Source: CATQHP01 sp965214915 (GTDB lineage Bacteria > Acidobacteriota > Terriglobia > Bryobacterales > UBA6623). Taken from it: a stretch of DNA of 64,000 nucleotides. Made by a program: the position numbers and the translations under genes. Of this stretch, positions 53,158 to 62,880 are shown piece after piece. How positions within the stretch are numbered: position 1 is the first letter of the stretch; the number at the start of each line of letters is the position of its first letter. Where the stretch lies: positions 1,178,001-1,242,000 of the forward strand of contig CBDCCP010000002.1 in assembly GCA_965214915.1 (NCBI GenBank). The letters run 5' to 3'. A model generated the notes under the pieces. The model was not told where the DNA came from and made no database searches. It worked only from the letters and a program-made list of their open reading frames with translations.

Positions 53158-53589
53158 CTAATGGATCGGCGAAAAGTCGGTCGGCGCAAGGAACTGGCTG
53201 ACCACTTTCGACACCAGGCGGCCGTTCTTGCGCGACTCGGCGGCGGCTGCCTTCCAGTCCGGGTCAGCGCTGAATGCGGCCCAGGATTTTTTGGCCGCCT
53301 CGCGGCTGTCGTGCGCCAGGATGTAGATCAAGGTGTTGTCCTTGCCTTCTTCGGTCGGCGTCCAATAGCCCACCAGCTTCATGCCGTGCTTTACGAAAAT
53401 ATAGTTGGTGTGGTTGCGGAAACGGGCCAACAGGTCGGGCAGCTTGCCTTCGGGAGTGGTATAGGTGCGCAACTCGAAAACGCGGCTGTCGGCATGGTTT
53501 TCCTCGCCGCCTTCATGTTTCTCCGCGCCGAGGGGCGCAACGCTCAGCGCCAGCAGAAGCGCCGCCAGGGTCGATACGAATTTTTTCAT
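53158..53589 (-). CDS. NIPSNAP family protein, secreted
   Basis: A 143-residue protein with a signal peptide (MKKFVSTLAALLLALSVAPL) and a GGAAGAA stretch before the ATG at 53589. The NIPSNAP ferredoxin-like fold is seen as RVFELRTYTTPEGKLPDLLA, RFRNHTNYIFVKHGMKLVGY and ILAHDSREAAKKSWAAFSAD. Function unknown; the family often occurs in the periplasm of acidobacteria and planctomycetes. It lies 30 bp downstream of the oxidoreductase gene. Confidence 0.88.
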   Translation of the reverse strand: MKKFVSTLAALLLALSVAPLGAEKHEGGEENHADSRVFELRTYTTPEGKLPDLLARFRNHTNYIFVKHGMKLVGYWTPTEEGKDNTLIYILAHDSREAAKKSWAAFSADPDWKAAAAESRKNGRLVSKVVSQFLAPTDFSPIH

Positions 53590-53618
53590 GGGTTCTTCCT
53601 CAATGATCGGTTTCGGTT

Positions 53619-54626
53619 TCAAGCGTCGGACAGCTTCACGAGCTGTTTTCCAATGTTACCTCCCCGCAGCATGCTCATGAAAGCGCGCGGAGCGTTTTCG
53701 ATGCCTTCAGCGATCGTTTCCCGGTACTTGATCTTTCCGGAGCTTACCCAGCCGGCGAGATCGGCGAGCGCCTCGTCCTGCCGATCGGCGAAATCGAAGA
53801 CCAGGAACCCTTCGGCGCGGATGCGTTTGACGATGAAATGCCAAAGAATGCGCGGGCCCTGCGGAGCGTCCACTGCGTTGTATTGCGAGATCTGGCCGCA
53901 GACCGCGATGCGGGAACGCACGTTGAGATGCGGAAAAACCGCGTCGGTCACGGGGCCTCCAACGTTCTCGAAATAGACGTCGATGCCGCTGGGGCAGGCC
54001 GTCTTCAGCGCGCTGAAAACGTCTTCGGTCTTATAGTCGATCGCTGCGTCGAAGCCCGCCGTCTCGCGCAGCCAGCGGCATTTTTCCGCGCTGCCGGCGA
54101 TGCCCACGGCGCGGCAGCCCTTGATCTTGGCGATCTGGCCGACCGCGGAGCCCACCGCGCCTGCGGCGGCGGATACGCAGACCGTCTCGCCCGCCTTGAC
54201 GCCGGCGACGTGCAGCAGCCCGAAGTAGGCGGTCAATCCGGGCATGCCCACGACGCCGACCCAAGTGGAGAGCGGCGCCAGCGACGGGTCGACCTTGCGC
54301 AACTCCGACGCGGGGGCCGCCGCGTACTCCTGCCAGCCGAGATTGCCGACGGCGTAGTCGCCTACGGCGAAGCGCTCGGACCGCGATTCGACGACCTTGC
54401 CCACGGCGAGGCCGACCATGACTCCGCCGATCGGGACGGAAGCGGCGTAAGACTTGCGGCCGCTCATGCGCCCGCGCATATAGGGATCGACGGACAGATA
54501 GCTGACCTGGACGACGCATTCGCCGTCGGCGGCGGACGGAGCGGAGGTTTCTTCCAGGCGAAAATCCGAGTCTTTGGGAAAACCCACGGGGCGGGCGGCA
54601 AGAACGATTCTGCGGTTGGTTGCCAT
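53619..54626 (-). CDS. NADP-dependent MDR-family oxidoreductase
   Basis: A 335-residue medium-chain dehydrogenase/reductase of the zinc-free prostaglandin/curcumin reductase type. Markers are VSYLSVDPYMRGRMSGRKSY, the nucleotide loop VSAAAGAVGSAVGQIAKIKG, CRAVGIAGSAEKCRWL and IDVYFENVGGPVTDAVF. It reduces activated double bonds of enones or quinones with NADPH in the cytoplasm. It is first in a likely two-gene unit with the NIPSNAP gene. Confidence 0.9.
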   Translation of the reverse strand: MATNRRIVLAARPVGFPKDSDFRLEETSAPSAADGECVVQVSYLSVDPYMRGRMSGRKSYAASVPIGGVMVGLAVGKVVESRSERFAVGDYAVGNLGWQEYAAAPASELRKVDPSLAPLSTWVGVVGMPGLTAYFGLLHVAGVKAGETVCVSAAAGAVGSAVGQIAKIKGCRAVGIAGSAEKCRWLRETAGFDAAIDYKTEDVFSALKTACPSGIDVYFENVGGPVTDAVFPHLNVRSRIAVCGQISQYNAVDAPQGPRILWHFIVKRIRAEGFLVFDFADRQDEALADLAGWVSSGKIKYRETIAEGIENAPRAFMSMLRGGNIGKQLVKLSDA

Positions 54627-54733
54627 GAAGCGAAAAGTTTAACAAACAACGCCGCGGACTTGACACATGGATACTGCTGGATTCTTCGCCCCTTCAGACC
54701 CAAGCAAGTCGGGCCGGGGGCCGCTCTCGGCAG

Positions 54734-54904
54734 CTACTCTTCCGGCCTGTTGTGCTCCCGCAGCAGGCTGCGGATATCTTCGAGTTGGCTGCGCAATTTC
54801 TTTTCGCGGCCTGAAAGCGACAATACGTACCCGATGTGAATCGCCCAAGCGACGCTGAACGCCGCCCAAAGCCATTTCAGATTCTTGAGAACTTCGATTT
54901 CCAT
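54734..54904 (-). CDS. CcmD-like small membrane protein
   Basis: A 56-residue protein reading MEIEVLKNLKWLWAAFSVAW then one membrane helix and a basic coiled tail (SGREKKLRSQLEDIRSLLRE). It starts 12 bases after the ccmC stop with a GGAGAGACG ribosome-binding site. This size, the single helix and the position after CcmC are typical of CcmD, which helps release heme-bound CcmE in cytochrome c maturation. Confidence 0.75.
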   Translation of the reverse strand: MEIEVLKNLKWLWAAFSVAWAIHIGYVLSLSGREKKLRSQLEDIRSLLREHNRPEE

Positions 54905-54915
54905 CGTCTCTCCAG

Positions 54916-55596
54916 TCAGCTCAGGGCGTGCGCTTCGCGCCGCAGAGCGTCGGTCTCGCGGCGCAGCGCTTCAAGGCCCCGCCGTGTCCGCACCAGACAC
55001 CAGAAAAGCATCGTCAGAGCGAACATCGTAAAGAACAGCACGAACGTCATGCGCGGGTCCAGCGATCCTTCGCCGCCCAATACCGGGGCCGGATGCTGCG
55101 TCCGCCACCAGCGATTGGCCATGTAAACGATCGGCACGTCGACCATCCCGAATATCGAAACGACCGCGCAAACCACGGCGCGCTGGCTCGGCTCGGAAAT
55201 CGATTCCCTCAGGATCAAATAGGCGACATAGATCAAAAACAGGATCAGCATCGACGTCAACCGCCAATCCCAGGCCCAATAGACTCCCCAAATCGGCTTG
55301 GCCCACAAACAGCCGGTGATCAGATTGACCGCAGCAAAGACAAGCGCGACTTCGTTCGCGGCGACCGACAGATCGTCCAGACTGTTGCGGCGATTGCCGA
55401 GGTAGCGGATTGCAGCGATGCCGCCGATGAAAACGCCCAGGAACGACACCGCCGCGGAGGAGACGTGAAAATAGAAAATCCGCTGCACGATGCCCATCGT
55501 GGCTTCCGTGGGAACCCATATGAAAATCAAGTAAACCGCTGCTAAAACGCTGATTCCGGTTACAGCGGCCAGTGCTTTGGGGACACTTTCACTCAT
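54916..55596 (-). CDS. ccmC: Cytochrome c biogenesis protein CcmC
   Basis: A 226-residue membrane protein with six helices. The CcmC hallmarks are FYFHVSSAAVSFLGVFIGGI, the tryptophan-rich heme-handling segment WGVYWAWDWRLTSM and IVYMANRWWRTQHPAPV, including the two external histidines. It delivers heme to CcmE on the periplasmic side. A CcmD-like gene follows, while ccmA, ccmB, ccmE and ccmF are not in the window. The exported cytochrome proteins elsewhere in the window are plausible clients. Confidence 0.93.
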   Translation of the reverse strand: MSESVPKALAAVTGISVLAAVYLIFIWVPTEATMGIVQRIFYFHVSSAAVSFLGVFIGGIAAIRYLGNRRNSLDDLSVAANEVALVFAAVNLITGCLWAKPIWGVYWAWDWRLTSMLILFLIYVAYLILRESISEPSQRAVVCAVVSIFGMVDVPIVYMANRWWRTQHPAPVLGGEGSLDPRMTFVLFFTMFALTMLFWCLVRTRRGLEALRRETDALRREAHALS

Positions 55597-55611
55597 TGCC
55601 GACTCAGCAGC

Positions 55612-56862
55612 CTATTGTACCCCTCCGGCGATTGCCTGCTCCGGCAGATGCATCACGAACATTTGCCGCGTCCCGTCAGCGGCAAACGCCGGCACATAGA
55701 CTTTGGCTCCGTCGGGCGACCAGCAGGGGGCGGGGTCCTGACGCAGGTCGCCGTGGGCTTGACCGCCCCTGGAAAACGGCGGCGAAGTCAGGTGGAAGCC
55801 GTCCGCGAGGCGGTAGATCACGTAGCGGTTGTGCTCTTCATCGCCCCAGCCGTTGACCAGCCGCTTGCCGTCCGGGGAAAGCGCGATGTCTCCTTCGGGA
55901 TTGGGGATGATCTCGGGCGAACCGATCGTATCGACGATTTCCTGCCGCTCCGTGTCGTAAACGACTTGGCGGCTGCGGTCGATGGAGCCGATGAGCAGGC
56001 GCCCCTCGCCCCATTCGGGGTGGCCGCCGACGTGGAGCGGATGGTAGGTCAGATTGCCGCCGTCGGGGTCGACGGTAAAGGGGGCGTTGATCCGTTCTCG
56101 GCGGTTGCCGAAGTTGCCGCGGGCAAAGAAGTAGATGCGGTCATCGTCGCGGTTCCAGAGAGTATGGTTGATGAACAGCGCCGTGTCGTCAACGCCGGGG
56201 TGGGTTTCGCGCAAGGCGTCGGCAAGTTGCGCGAAGGACACGATGAGCTCCTTCTCGCCCGAAGCAACGTTGACCCGAAAAATGCCGTCGTCTTCGGGGT
56301 GCAGAACATCGACAGTCCAATCCCAGGCGCCTTTGTAACCGGTCACCGGCCTGAGACGGGCCATGCGGGCATAGTTGATGCCCAGAAACCAACCGCCGTT
56401 TTGCGCGACGCCGCTGTTGCCGAAGGACGTATCTTCATAGCGGAACTCCCTGACGCGCTTGCCCTGCGCGACATCGTAGAGCGCCGTGAACACCTTGCCG
56501 GTTGCGGGGTCGCGGTCGTTGAAGAAGAATTGCGTGTCGGGGCTCTCGGGGTTCCAATACATCATCGTGCCCTGCTGCGGGTTCCAGCCCTGCGTCTTGT
56601 CGATGACTTCCTGGGAATAGCCGTTCTCGGTATCGATCAGGACAATGTCGGCTGCTTCCCCGGGACCCGGCATGTGATCGTCGAAACTGCTGCGCAGAGC
56701 CGCCATGTAGCGGCCGTTGCCGTTCCACGGCGTGTTGCCGACGTGGCCGATGTAGCCGTAGAAGTGATGGTAGTCCGGCCCGAAAGTGATTTGTTCGATG
56801 CGCAACTTCGGATCCAAGCCGGAGCAGGAAACCAAAAGGAGCGCCGCCGCGAGTCGCCGCAT
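55612..56862 (-). CDS. Beta-propeller lipoprotein, oligogalacturonate lyase/TolB-like
   Basis: A 416-residue protein. The start at 56862 gives MRRLAAALLLVSCSGLDPKL with a lipobox (LLVSC), so it is likely lipid-anchored. The longer frame runs through the tRNA-Leu gene and is rejected. WD-like propeller segments include MYWNPESPDTQFFFNDRDPA, WNRDDDRIYFFARGNFG, GDIALSPDGKRLVNGWGDEE and CWSPDGAKVYVPAF. Several His (HHFYGYIGHVGN, INHTLWN, GGHPEWGEG) are placed as in oligogalacturonate lyase-type propellers, which use a His-coordinated metal. A role in polysaccharide breakdown is likely but not proven. Confidence 0.75.
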   Translation of the reverse strand: MRRLAAALLLVSCSGLDPKLRIEQITFGPDYHHFYGYIGHVGNTPWNGNGRYMAALRSSFDDHMPGPGEAADIVLIDTENGYSQEVIDKTQGWNPQQGTMMYWNPESPDTQFFFNDRDPATGKVFTALYDVAQGKRVREFRYEDTSFGNSGVAQNGGWFLGINYARMARLRPVTGYKGAWDWTVDVLHPEDDGIFRVNVASGEKELIVSFAQLADALRETHPGVDDTALFINHTLWNRDDDRIYFFARGNFGNRRERINAPFTVDPDGGNLTYHPLHVGGHPEWGEGRLLIGSIDRSRQVVYDTERQEIVDTIGSPEIIPNPEGDIALSPDGKRLVNGWGDEEHNRYVIYRLADGFHLTSPPFSRGGQAHGDLRQDPAPCWSPDGAKVYVPAFAADGTRQMFVMHLPEQAIAGGVQ

Positions 56863-56922
56863 CGTTTCGCTTGAGAATAGCAGGACGTACCGCGCCGCCG
56901 CCCGGCCTGGAAATTTCTCAGA

Positions 56923-57009
56923 TGGTGCCCGGGGTGGGACTCGAACCCACACGCCCTTGCGGACAACGGATTTTAAGTCCGTTGCGTCTGCCGATTTCGC
57001 CACCCGGGC
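56923..57009 (-). tRNA. tRNA-Leu (anticodon UAA)
   Basis: An 87-base class II tRNA with encoded CCA. Acceptor GCCCGGG/CCCGGGC, A73, a long variable arm (TGTCCGCAAGGGCG) and an anticodon loop CTTAAAA within the stem AACGGA/TCCGTT give anticodon UAA. It lies between the propeller lipoprotein gene and msrA. Confidence 0.95.
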
Positions 57010-57063
57010 GCTTGCGGACTCGGCGTTTTCCGCCTCCCTGGAATTCTAGCGCGAAGCGGGCGT

Positions 57064-57678
57064 CTAATGCTCGGCCGCCGCGCCCCAGACCTGCTTGAGG
57101 CGGGCGTCGCGCCCGCAGTTCCAGCGATAGACCTTGTAGCGAAGCGGGTTCTTCTCGTAGTAGTTCTGATGGTAATCCTCGGCAGGATAGAACTCCGCCG
57201 CGGGCAGTATCTCGGTGACGATCAGGCTGCCCTGCTTGCCGCCGGCCTCAAGCTGCGCTACAAGCTTTGCCTTGGACTCCTCGGCAATCCGGCGCTGCTC
57301 ATCATTCAGCGCGAAGATTGCGGAAGTGTACTGCGGCCCCTTGTCGCAGAATTGGCCGCGTCGGTCGTAAGGATCGATGTTGCGCCAGAATACTTCCAGG
57401 AGTTGCGCGTAGCCGATCCGCGCCGGGTCGTACTTGATTTCGACGACCTCGCGGTGGCCGGTTCGGCCGGTGGACGTTTTCTTGTAGGTAGCGTCTTCCT
57501 TCGAGCCGCCCGCGTAGCCCGACGTGGTGGCGAGCACGCCGTCGAGCTTGTCGAACGGCGGCTCCATGCACCAGAAGCACCCCCCGGCGAAGAGCGCCGT
57601 TCCCTTCTCTGCCGCGGCGCAGGCAGCGCTTGCCGCGAACATCAGCAAGAAAGCTCCGAGAACCGGGAATCCACGCAT
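57064..57678 (-). CDS. msrA: Peptide-methionine (S)-S-oxide reductase MsrA, exported
   Basis: A 204-residue MsrA. The catalytic motif is GCFWCMEPPFDKLDG, and YAGGS, GHREVVEIKYDP and FWRNIDPYDRRGQFCDKG are as expected. A signal peptide (MRGFPVLGAFLLMFAASAAC) puts it in the periplasm. It reduces the S-epimer of methionine sulfoxide in oxidised proteins. msrB follows on the same strand upstream with 45 bp between them. Confidence 0.95.
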   Translation of the reverse strand: MRGFPVLGAFLLMFAASAACAAAEKGTALFAGGCFWCMEPPFDKLDGVLATTSGYAGGSKEDATYKKTSTGRTGHREVVEIKYDPARIGYAQLLEVFWRNIDPYDRRGQFCDKGPQYTSAIFALNDEQRRIAEESKAKLVAQLEAGGKQGSLIVTEILPAAEFYPAEDYHQNYYEKNPLRYKVYRWNCGRDARLKQVWGAAAEH

Positions 57679-57723
57679 CGCTCGATCTCCATTCCCCGCT
57701 TTTGGTCAGGCGGCTTGCAATTC

Positions 57724-58224
57724 TTAATCTTGGCCGCCGGCCGGCACGAACTTCATTGCCGCTCCGTTCATGCAATAGCGCAGCCCGGTCGGCCTGGGGC
57801 CGTCTTCGAAAACGTGGCCGAGATGGCCGCCGCAGCGCCGGCAGTGAACCTCGGTGCGGGTCATGAAAAACGAACGGTCGGTTGACGTTCCGACGGCGTT
57901 GTCGAGCGGTTCCCAGAAACTCGGCCAGCCGGTGCCGCTCTCGTATTTCGTTTCCGAAGAGAAAAGCGGCAGAGCGCAACCGGCGCAGACAAACGCGCCG
58001 GAGCGTTTTTCACGGTTGAGCGGGCTCGTGCCCGCGCGTTCGGTGCCGTGCTTGCGGAGTATGGCGTACTGTTCCGGCGTGAGAATCCGACGCCATTCTT
58101 CATCTGTCTTGGTCACTTCGAATTTCCCCGTTGGCTCCGCCTTGGCGAGAGCAAAAGAAACGGCCCCGACGACTGCCGCGCGCGCGCCGAAGGCCGCCGT
58201 AAATTGTCGTCTGGTCATTCCCAT
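57724..58224 (-). CDS. msrB: Peptide-methionine (R)-S-oxide reductase MsrB, Tat-exported
   Basis: A 166-residue MsrB. The zinc-binding pairs are in FVCAGCALPLF and HCRRCGGHLGHVFEDG, and the catalytic cysteine is in RYCMNGAAMKF. The N-terminus MTRRQFTAAFGARAAVVGAV resembles a Tat signal. It reduces the R-epimer of methionine sulfoxide. Placed directly upstream of msrA, it forms an exported repair pair. Confidence 0.94.
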   Translation of the reverse strand: MGMTRRQFTAAFGARAAVVGAVSFALAKAEPTGKFEVTKTDEEWRRILTPEQYAILRKHGTERAGTSPLNREKRSGAFVCAGCALPLFSSETKYESGTGWPSFWEPLDNAVGTSTDRSFFMTRTEVHCRRCGGHLGHVFEDGPRPTGLRYCMNGAAMKFVPAGGQD

Positions 58225-58396
58225 TCCGACGCCTCTCTATCAACCCATGATACGCTTCCCGGCGGCAACCGGTTACCATAAAGGCAGGCGTGATTTGGAG
58301 CGGCGCAGGCATCTCCTCCTGGGACAAGTTCAGCCGTATCGTGCATGCTTTGGATTTCACAGACGTGAGGGGCGGTGTTGTAGTTGAAGTGAAACG

Positions 58397-58609
58397 ATGA
58401 GTCTAATCGTATCCGAAATCTACGAAGCGCTAATCGCAACCGGGACGTCCACGGAGAAGGCCCAAGCTGCGGCGGGTGCGGTTCCGTTGTCCAAGGACTT
58501 GGCGACGAAGGAAGATTTGAGGAAACTGGAGCGCGATCCGGCGGTTCTCAAGTTCGGGTACGGTACGGCAACCCTCGTGCTGTTGGTCAAGATTGCCTTT
58601 TTCCCGTAA
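58397..58609 (+). CDS. Short DUF1640-like membrane protein
   Basis: A 70-residue protein starting MSLIVSEIYEALIATGTSTE. The ALIATGTSTEKAQAAAGAVP and DLATKEDLRKLERD parts resemble the head of coiled-coil membrane proteins such as the one at 38473, followed directly by one membrane helix (GTATLVLLVKIAFFP). The long coiled coil seen in other members is missing. Function unknown. A GAAACGATG context gives a weak start. Confidence 0.55.
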   Translation: MSLIVSEIYEALIATGTSTEKAQAAAGAVPLSKDLATKEDLRKLERDPAVLKFGYGTATLVLLVKIAFFP

Positions 58610-58728
58610 CGAAGGGCAAGGAACGGACGCAGCTCGAGGACGCGCCTTCCCTGTGCCCTTGTGGTTTGCCGGACGCGAATTTCCGGGGCCTGCCGCCGCA
58701 TGGTAGAATCAAGGCGTCCGATCCCCGT

Positions 58729-58804
58729 GGGCCTGTGGCGCAGTTGGGAGCGCGCCTCCATGGCATGGAGGAGGTCGAGGGTTCGAATCCCTCCAGGTCC
58801 ACCA
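58729..58804 (+). tRNA. tRNA-Ala (anticodon GGC)
   Basis: A 76-base tRNA with encoded CCA. Acceptor GGGCCTG/CAGGTCC contains the G3:U70 pair used by alanyl-tRNA synthetase, with A73. The D-arm is GCGC/GCGC, the anticodon loop ATGGCAT gives GGC, and the T-arm is GAGGG-TTCGAAT-CCCTC. Confidence 0.96.
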
Positions 58805-58890
58805 ATTTTTCTCCTAGGGGTTAATTGGCTCTTATCGGCCGATTAAAAACCGTTTAAGCGCCTTTCGCCCGCGGTCGAACGGGCGCACGG

Positions 58891-60282
<1,392 letters not shown>

Positions 60283-60320
60283 GATTTTTCAGGTTATCAG
60301 CATCCGTCCCTGCGGATACT

Positions 60321-61532
60321 TTAACGATTGAGCATGACCGTCTCGCCGCCGCCGAGGATCGACTGCCGAGCCGCTTCGCAGACCGCTTCGTTATAGCGGC
60401 TGTTGGCCGGAGTGGCCATGATGCCGCGGCTGTCGATTTCGGCCAGCAGCCGGCGGCGCTCATTCAGACTCCCGGCCTCGCGCTCGATGCGCAACGCCTC
60501 GCCGACGATATGCTCCACCGAGCGGACGCCGTAGCCCGTCGGCGTCAGCCCCGGCCCGCCCAAATCCTGGTAGAGGAAGTAATCCGGACTCGGCTCGCTG
60601 TAGCGCGTCCCGCCGGGGCCGGCCAAGGTTTCGGCGTAGCTGTAGGCAACGCCCCGGTATTGATCGGAATGGTCGAGCAACGCTCCGTTGCCGTTGCCCG
60701 AAAAGTAGAGCGTCATGCCCTGGGTGTTCGGCCCCGGAGCGGCGTCGGGAAAGCTGAGCGAGTTCTGCACGTTGAGGCAGGCGCCGTTTTCCCAAATGAC
60801 CCGGGCATCGCTCCACAAATAGCCCTTCTTCCCGTTCGGCAGCTTGTCTTCGATGCCGTACACGGACACCGCGGCGGGAAGCAGCCCCGTAATGAAATGG
60901 ACCAGATCGACGTAATGGCAGCCGATGTAAACGAACGCATCCGTACTATCGGTTGTGAACCAGTTTTGAAAGTTCGAATGGCGGTAATGCCATTTCTCCA
61001 TCAACCGCGCGGCGCCCAACCTCAATTCGCCGAACAGGCCGCTTCGATAACGGTCGCGCGCCATCAGGCTTCGCGGATCGAAGCGCTTGTGGTATTCGAC
61101 GCCCACGAGCAGCCCGCGTTTTCGGGATTCCGCCTCGATCGCCGCCGACTGCGCGACCTCGAGCGTCAACGGCTTGACGCAGCAGACGTGCTGCTCGTTG
61201 CGCAGCGCCTCCATCACCACCGGGTAGTGCAGGGGATCGGGAACCGCCGCGACGACTACGCTGCGCGGAGGCATCGACGCCAAAGCAGCCTTGTACAACT
61301 CCGGATACGACGCCTCGGGGTCGGCCGACTCGTCCGGCATCGCGGCGAACGACTGCCCCGGGAACGCCCGCTGCAAAGCCGGCGCCGCGGCCAACGCCGC
61401 GACCGACCGGCGACGACGCGAGCAAACCGTAATCCTGCCGATCCGCCCCTCGCGCTGCATTTGAAACAACGCAGGCAGTATCTGGTCGTGGGCGATCATG
61501 CCCGCGCCGATCAGCAGTACCGGGGCGCTCAT
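60321..61532 (-). CDS. Gfo/Idh/MocA family oxidoreductase, cytoplasmic
   Basis: A 403-residue protein starting MSAPVLLIGAGMIAHDQILP with GGGGAGGG in front of the ATG at 61532. The nucleotide loop LLIGAGMIAHDQ and the CVKPLTLE lysine motif mark the family. The middle contains EYHKRFDPRSLMARDRYRSG and GCHYVDLVHFITGLLP. There is no signal peptide, unlike the first family member in the window. It begins one base after the stop of the upstream TIM-barrel-like gene, so the two are an operon. Substrate unknown, probably a sugar or inositol derivative. Confidence 0.92.
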   Translation of the reverse strand: MSAPVLLIGAGMIAHDQILPALFQMQREGRIGRITVCSRRRRSVAALAAAPALQRAFPGQSFAAMPDESADPEASYPELYKAALASMPPRSVVVAAVPDPLHYPVVMEALRNEQHVCCVKPLTLEVAQSAAIEAESRKRGLLVGVEYHKRFDPRSLMARDRYRSGLFGELRLGAARLMEKWHYRHSNFQNWFTTDSTDAFVYIGCHYVDLVHFITGLLPAAVSVYGIEDKLPNGKKGYLWSDARVIWENGACLNVQNSLSFPDAAPGPNTQGMTLYFSGNGNGALLDHSDQYRGVAYSYAETLAGPGGTRYSEPSPDYFLYQDLGGPGLTPTGYGVRSVEHIVGEALRIEREAGSLNERRRLLAEIDSRGIMATPANSRYNEAVCEAARQSILGGGETVMLNR

Positions 61533-61533
61533 C

Positions 61534-62724
61534 CTACCCTCCCCTTTTGGCCAAAGTCGAAGGAGGTTTGCGCAAAACGAGCTTCGCGATCCGCTCCAGT
61601 ATCGCGCGGAAATAAGCGGACCGCCGCCCCGCCTCGTCTCGACCCTCGTCCAGGACGGCGGACGCGGCGGGCGCATATTCGAAAGGAAAGCGGTCGGCCA
61701 ACTCCGTCGGGCGGAAGCTCCAACCCGCGGCGTTCGTCAGGAACGCATCGGCGGCCGCGTTTTCGCGCGACAGCGCCGCCGCATCGGCCTCGCTGCCGTT
61801 CTCGTCGCTAATCATCAACACCGCGCGGTCGTATTCCTTAAGCTGCCGGGAGCGCGCCAGCTTATCCGCCGGACTCCGCCCGTTGCCCTGCAGCAGCACC
61901 ACGTCGCAAACACGCGCGAGCGACATCGGATAAGACATCGTCGAGCTCGTCGAAGCGCCGATCGGCAGGCTGAATTCCGCATCCTGAAACTCTTCCCGCA
62001 CGGTGCGGATCAAGTTGTCGATGTTGCGCGGAATGAAACGGCGGTGATCCCAACTATCTCCTTGCATATCCCAGGCATCGGCCAGATCGAGGATCACGTT
62101 TCTGGCGTCGCGCGCAACCAGGCGCCGCGCCACGTTGCGCGCGGCGGCTACGATCGCTCGGGGCGAGTTCAGAGCTTCGTCCTGATATTGCTGGAACAGG
62201 ATGAGGCACAGAACCATTCCGCGTTTGTTCGTTTCCGTAATCAAGCGGTCGAGCCGCGCCGCCCATGCCGGTTTGAGCGAGCCGTCAGCGTTGTATGCGC
62301 TGATCAACGCGCCGGCCCCGCGGCCCAAATCCGCGCTGCGCCCGCGCGCGATGCCGCTGACTTGCGGCGAATACCCCGGGTCCGCGCCTTGCAGGCTTAC
62401 GGCGATGCCGCCGATGCCGTGCCGCTTATAGACATCCAGTTGCGCGATGAGCCGGCTCGTGTTTTCGTCGGGATCGAACGTCCTCTCGGTCAGCCACTCG
62501 TCATCGAACAGCCCCTGCGCGACGCGCAGCATGGCCAAGCTGCCGCGTAGCTTTTTGCGGTAAGAAGAGCTTTCGTTGGTCTGCGACCATTTCGAGCCTC
62601 TGGAGTTTTTGACGTAGAAGCGGTCTTGCTTATAACGCGGCCCCAGCATCGAGCCCGTCGCAATCTCCAGCGCAGCCGCCGGCCCAGCCGCAAGAAGCAC
62701 GAGGAAGAGAGCGGCTATACGCAT
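61534..62724 (-). CDS. Secreted TIM-barrel-like protein of unknown specificity
   Basis: A 396-residue protein with a signal peptide (MRIAALFLVLLAAGPAAALE). Alternating strand/helix pattern and segments such as GIGGIAVSLQGADPGYSP, LITETNKRGMVLCLILFQQY, RNVILDLADAWDMQGD and SYPMSLARVCDVVLLQGNGR suggest a glycoside hydrolase-type barrel with acidic residues at strand ends. I cannot assign a family. It is coupled to the downstream Gfo/Idh/MocA gene, so a role in processing a sugar that is then oxidised is plausible. Confidence 0.65.
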   Translation of the reverse strand: MRIAALFLVLLAAGPAAALEIATGSMLGPRYKQDRFYVKNSRGSKWSQTNESSSYRKKLRGSLAMLRVAQGLFDDEWLTERTFDPDENTSRLIAQLDVYKRHGIGGIAVSLQGADPGYSPQVSGIARGRSADLGRGAGALISAYNADGSLKPAWAARLDRLITETNKRGMVLCLILFQQYQDEALNSPRAIVAAARNVARRLVARDARNVILDLADAWDMQGDSWDHRRFIPRNIDNLIRTVREEFQDAEFSLPIGASTSSTMSYPMSLARVCDVVLLQGNGRSPADKLARSRQLKEYDRAVLMISDENGSEADAAALSRENAAADAFLTNAAGWSFRPTELADRFPFEYAPAASAVLDEGRDEAGRRSAYFRAILERIAKLVLRKPPSTLAKRGG

Positions 62725-62880
62725 ACGGACAGACGAGAAGATGCCGATGAAAGCATCGCTGACAGTTCACAGAAACGGTTGATCTTACCATGAGCGGCTT
62801 GAGTCGATGCTTGCGCCGAGCGCAAAACGAGGCGGCCCCACCGGAAAAGTTCTCGGGGATCGTTAACGCCGGTATATCGG

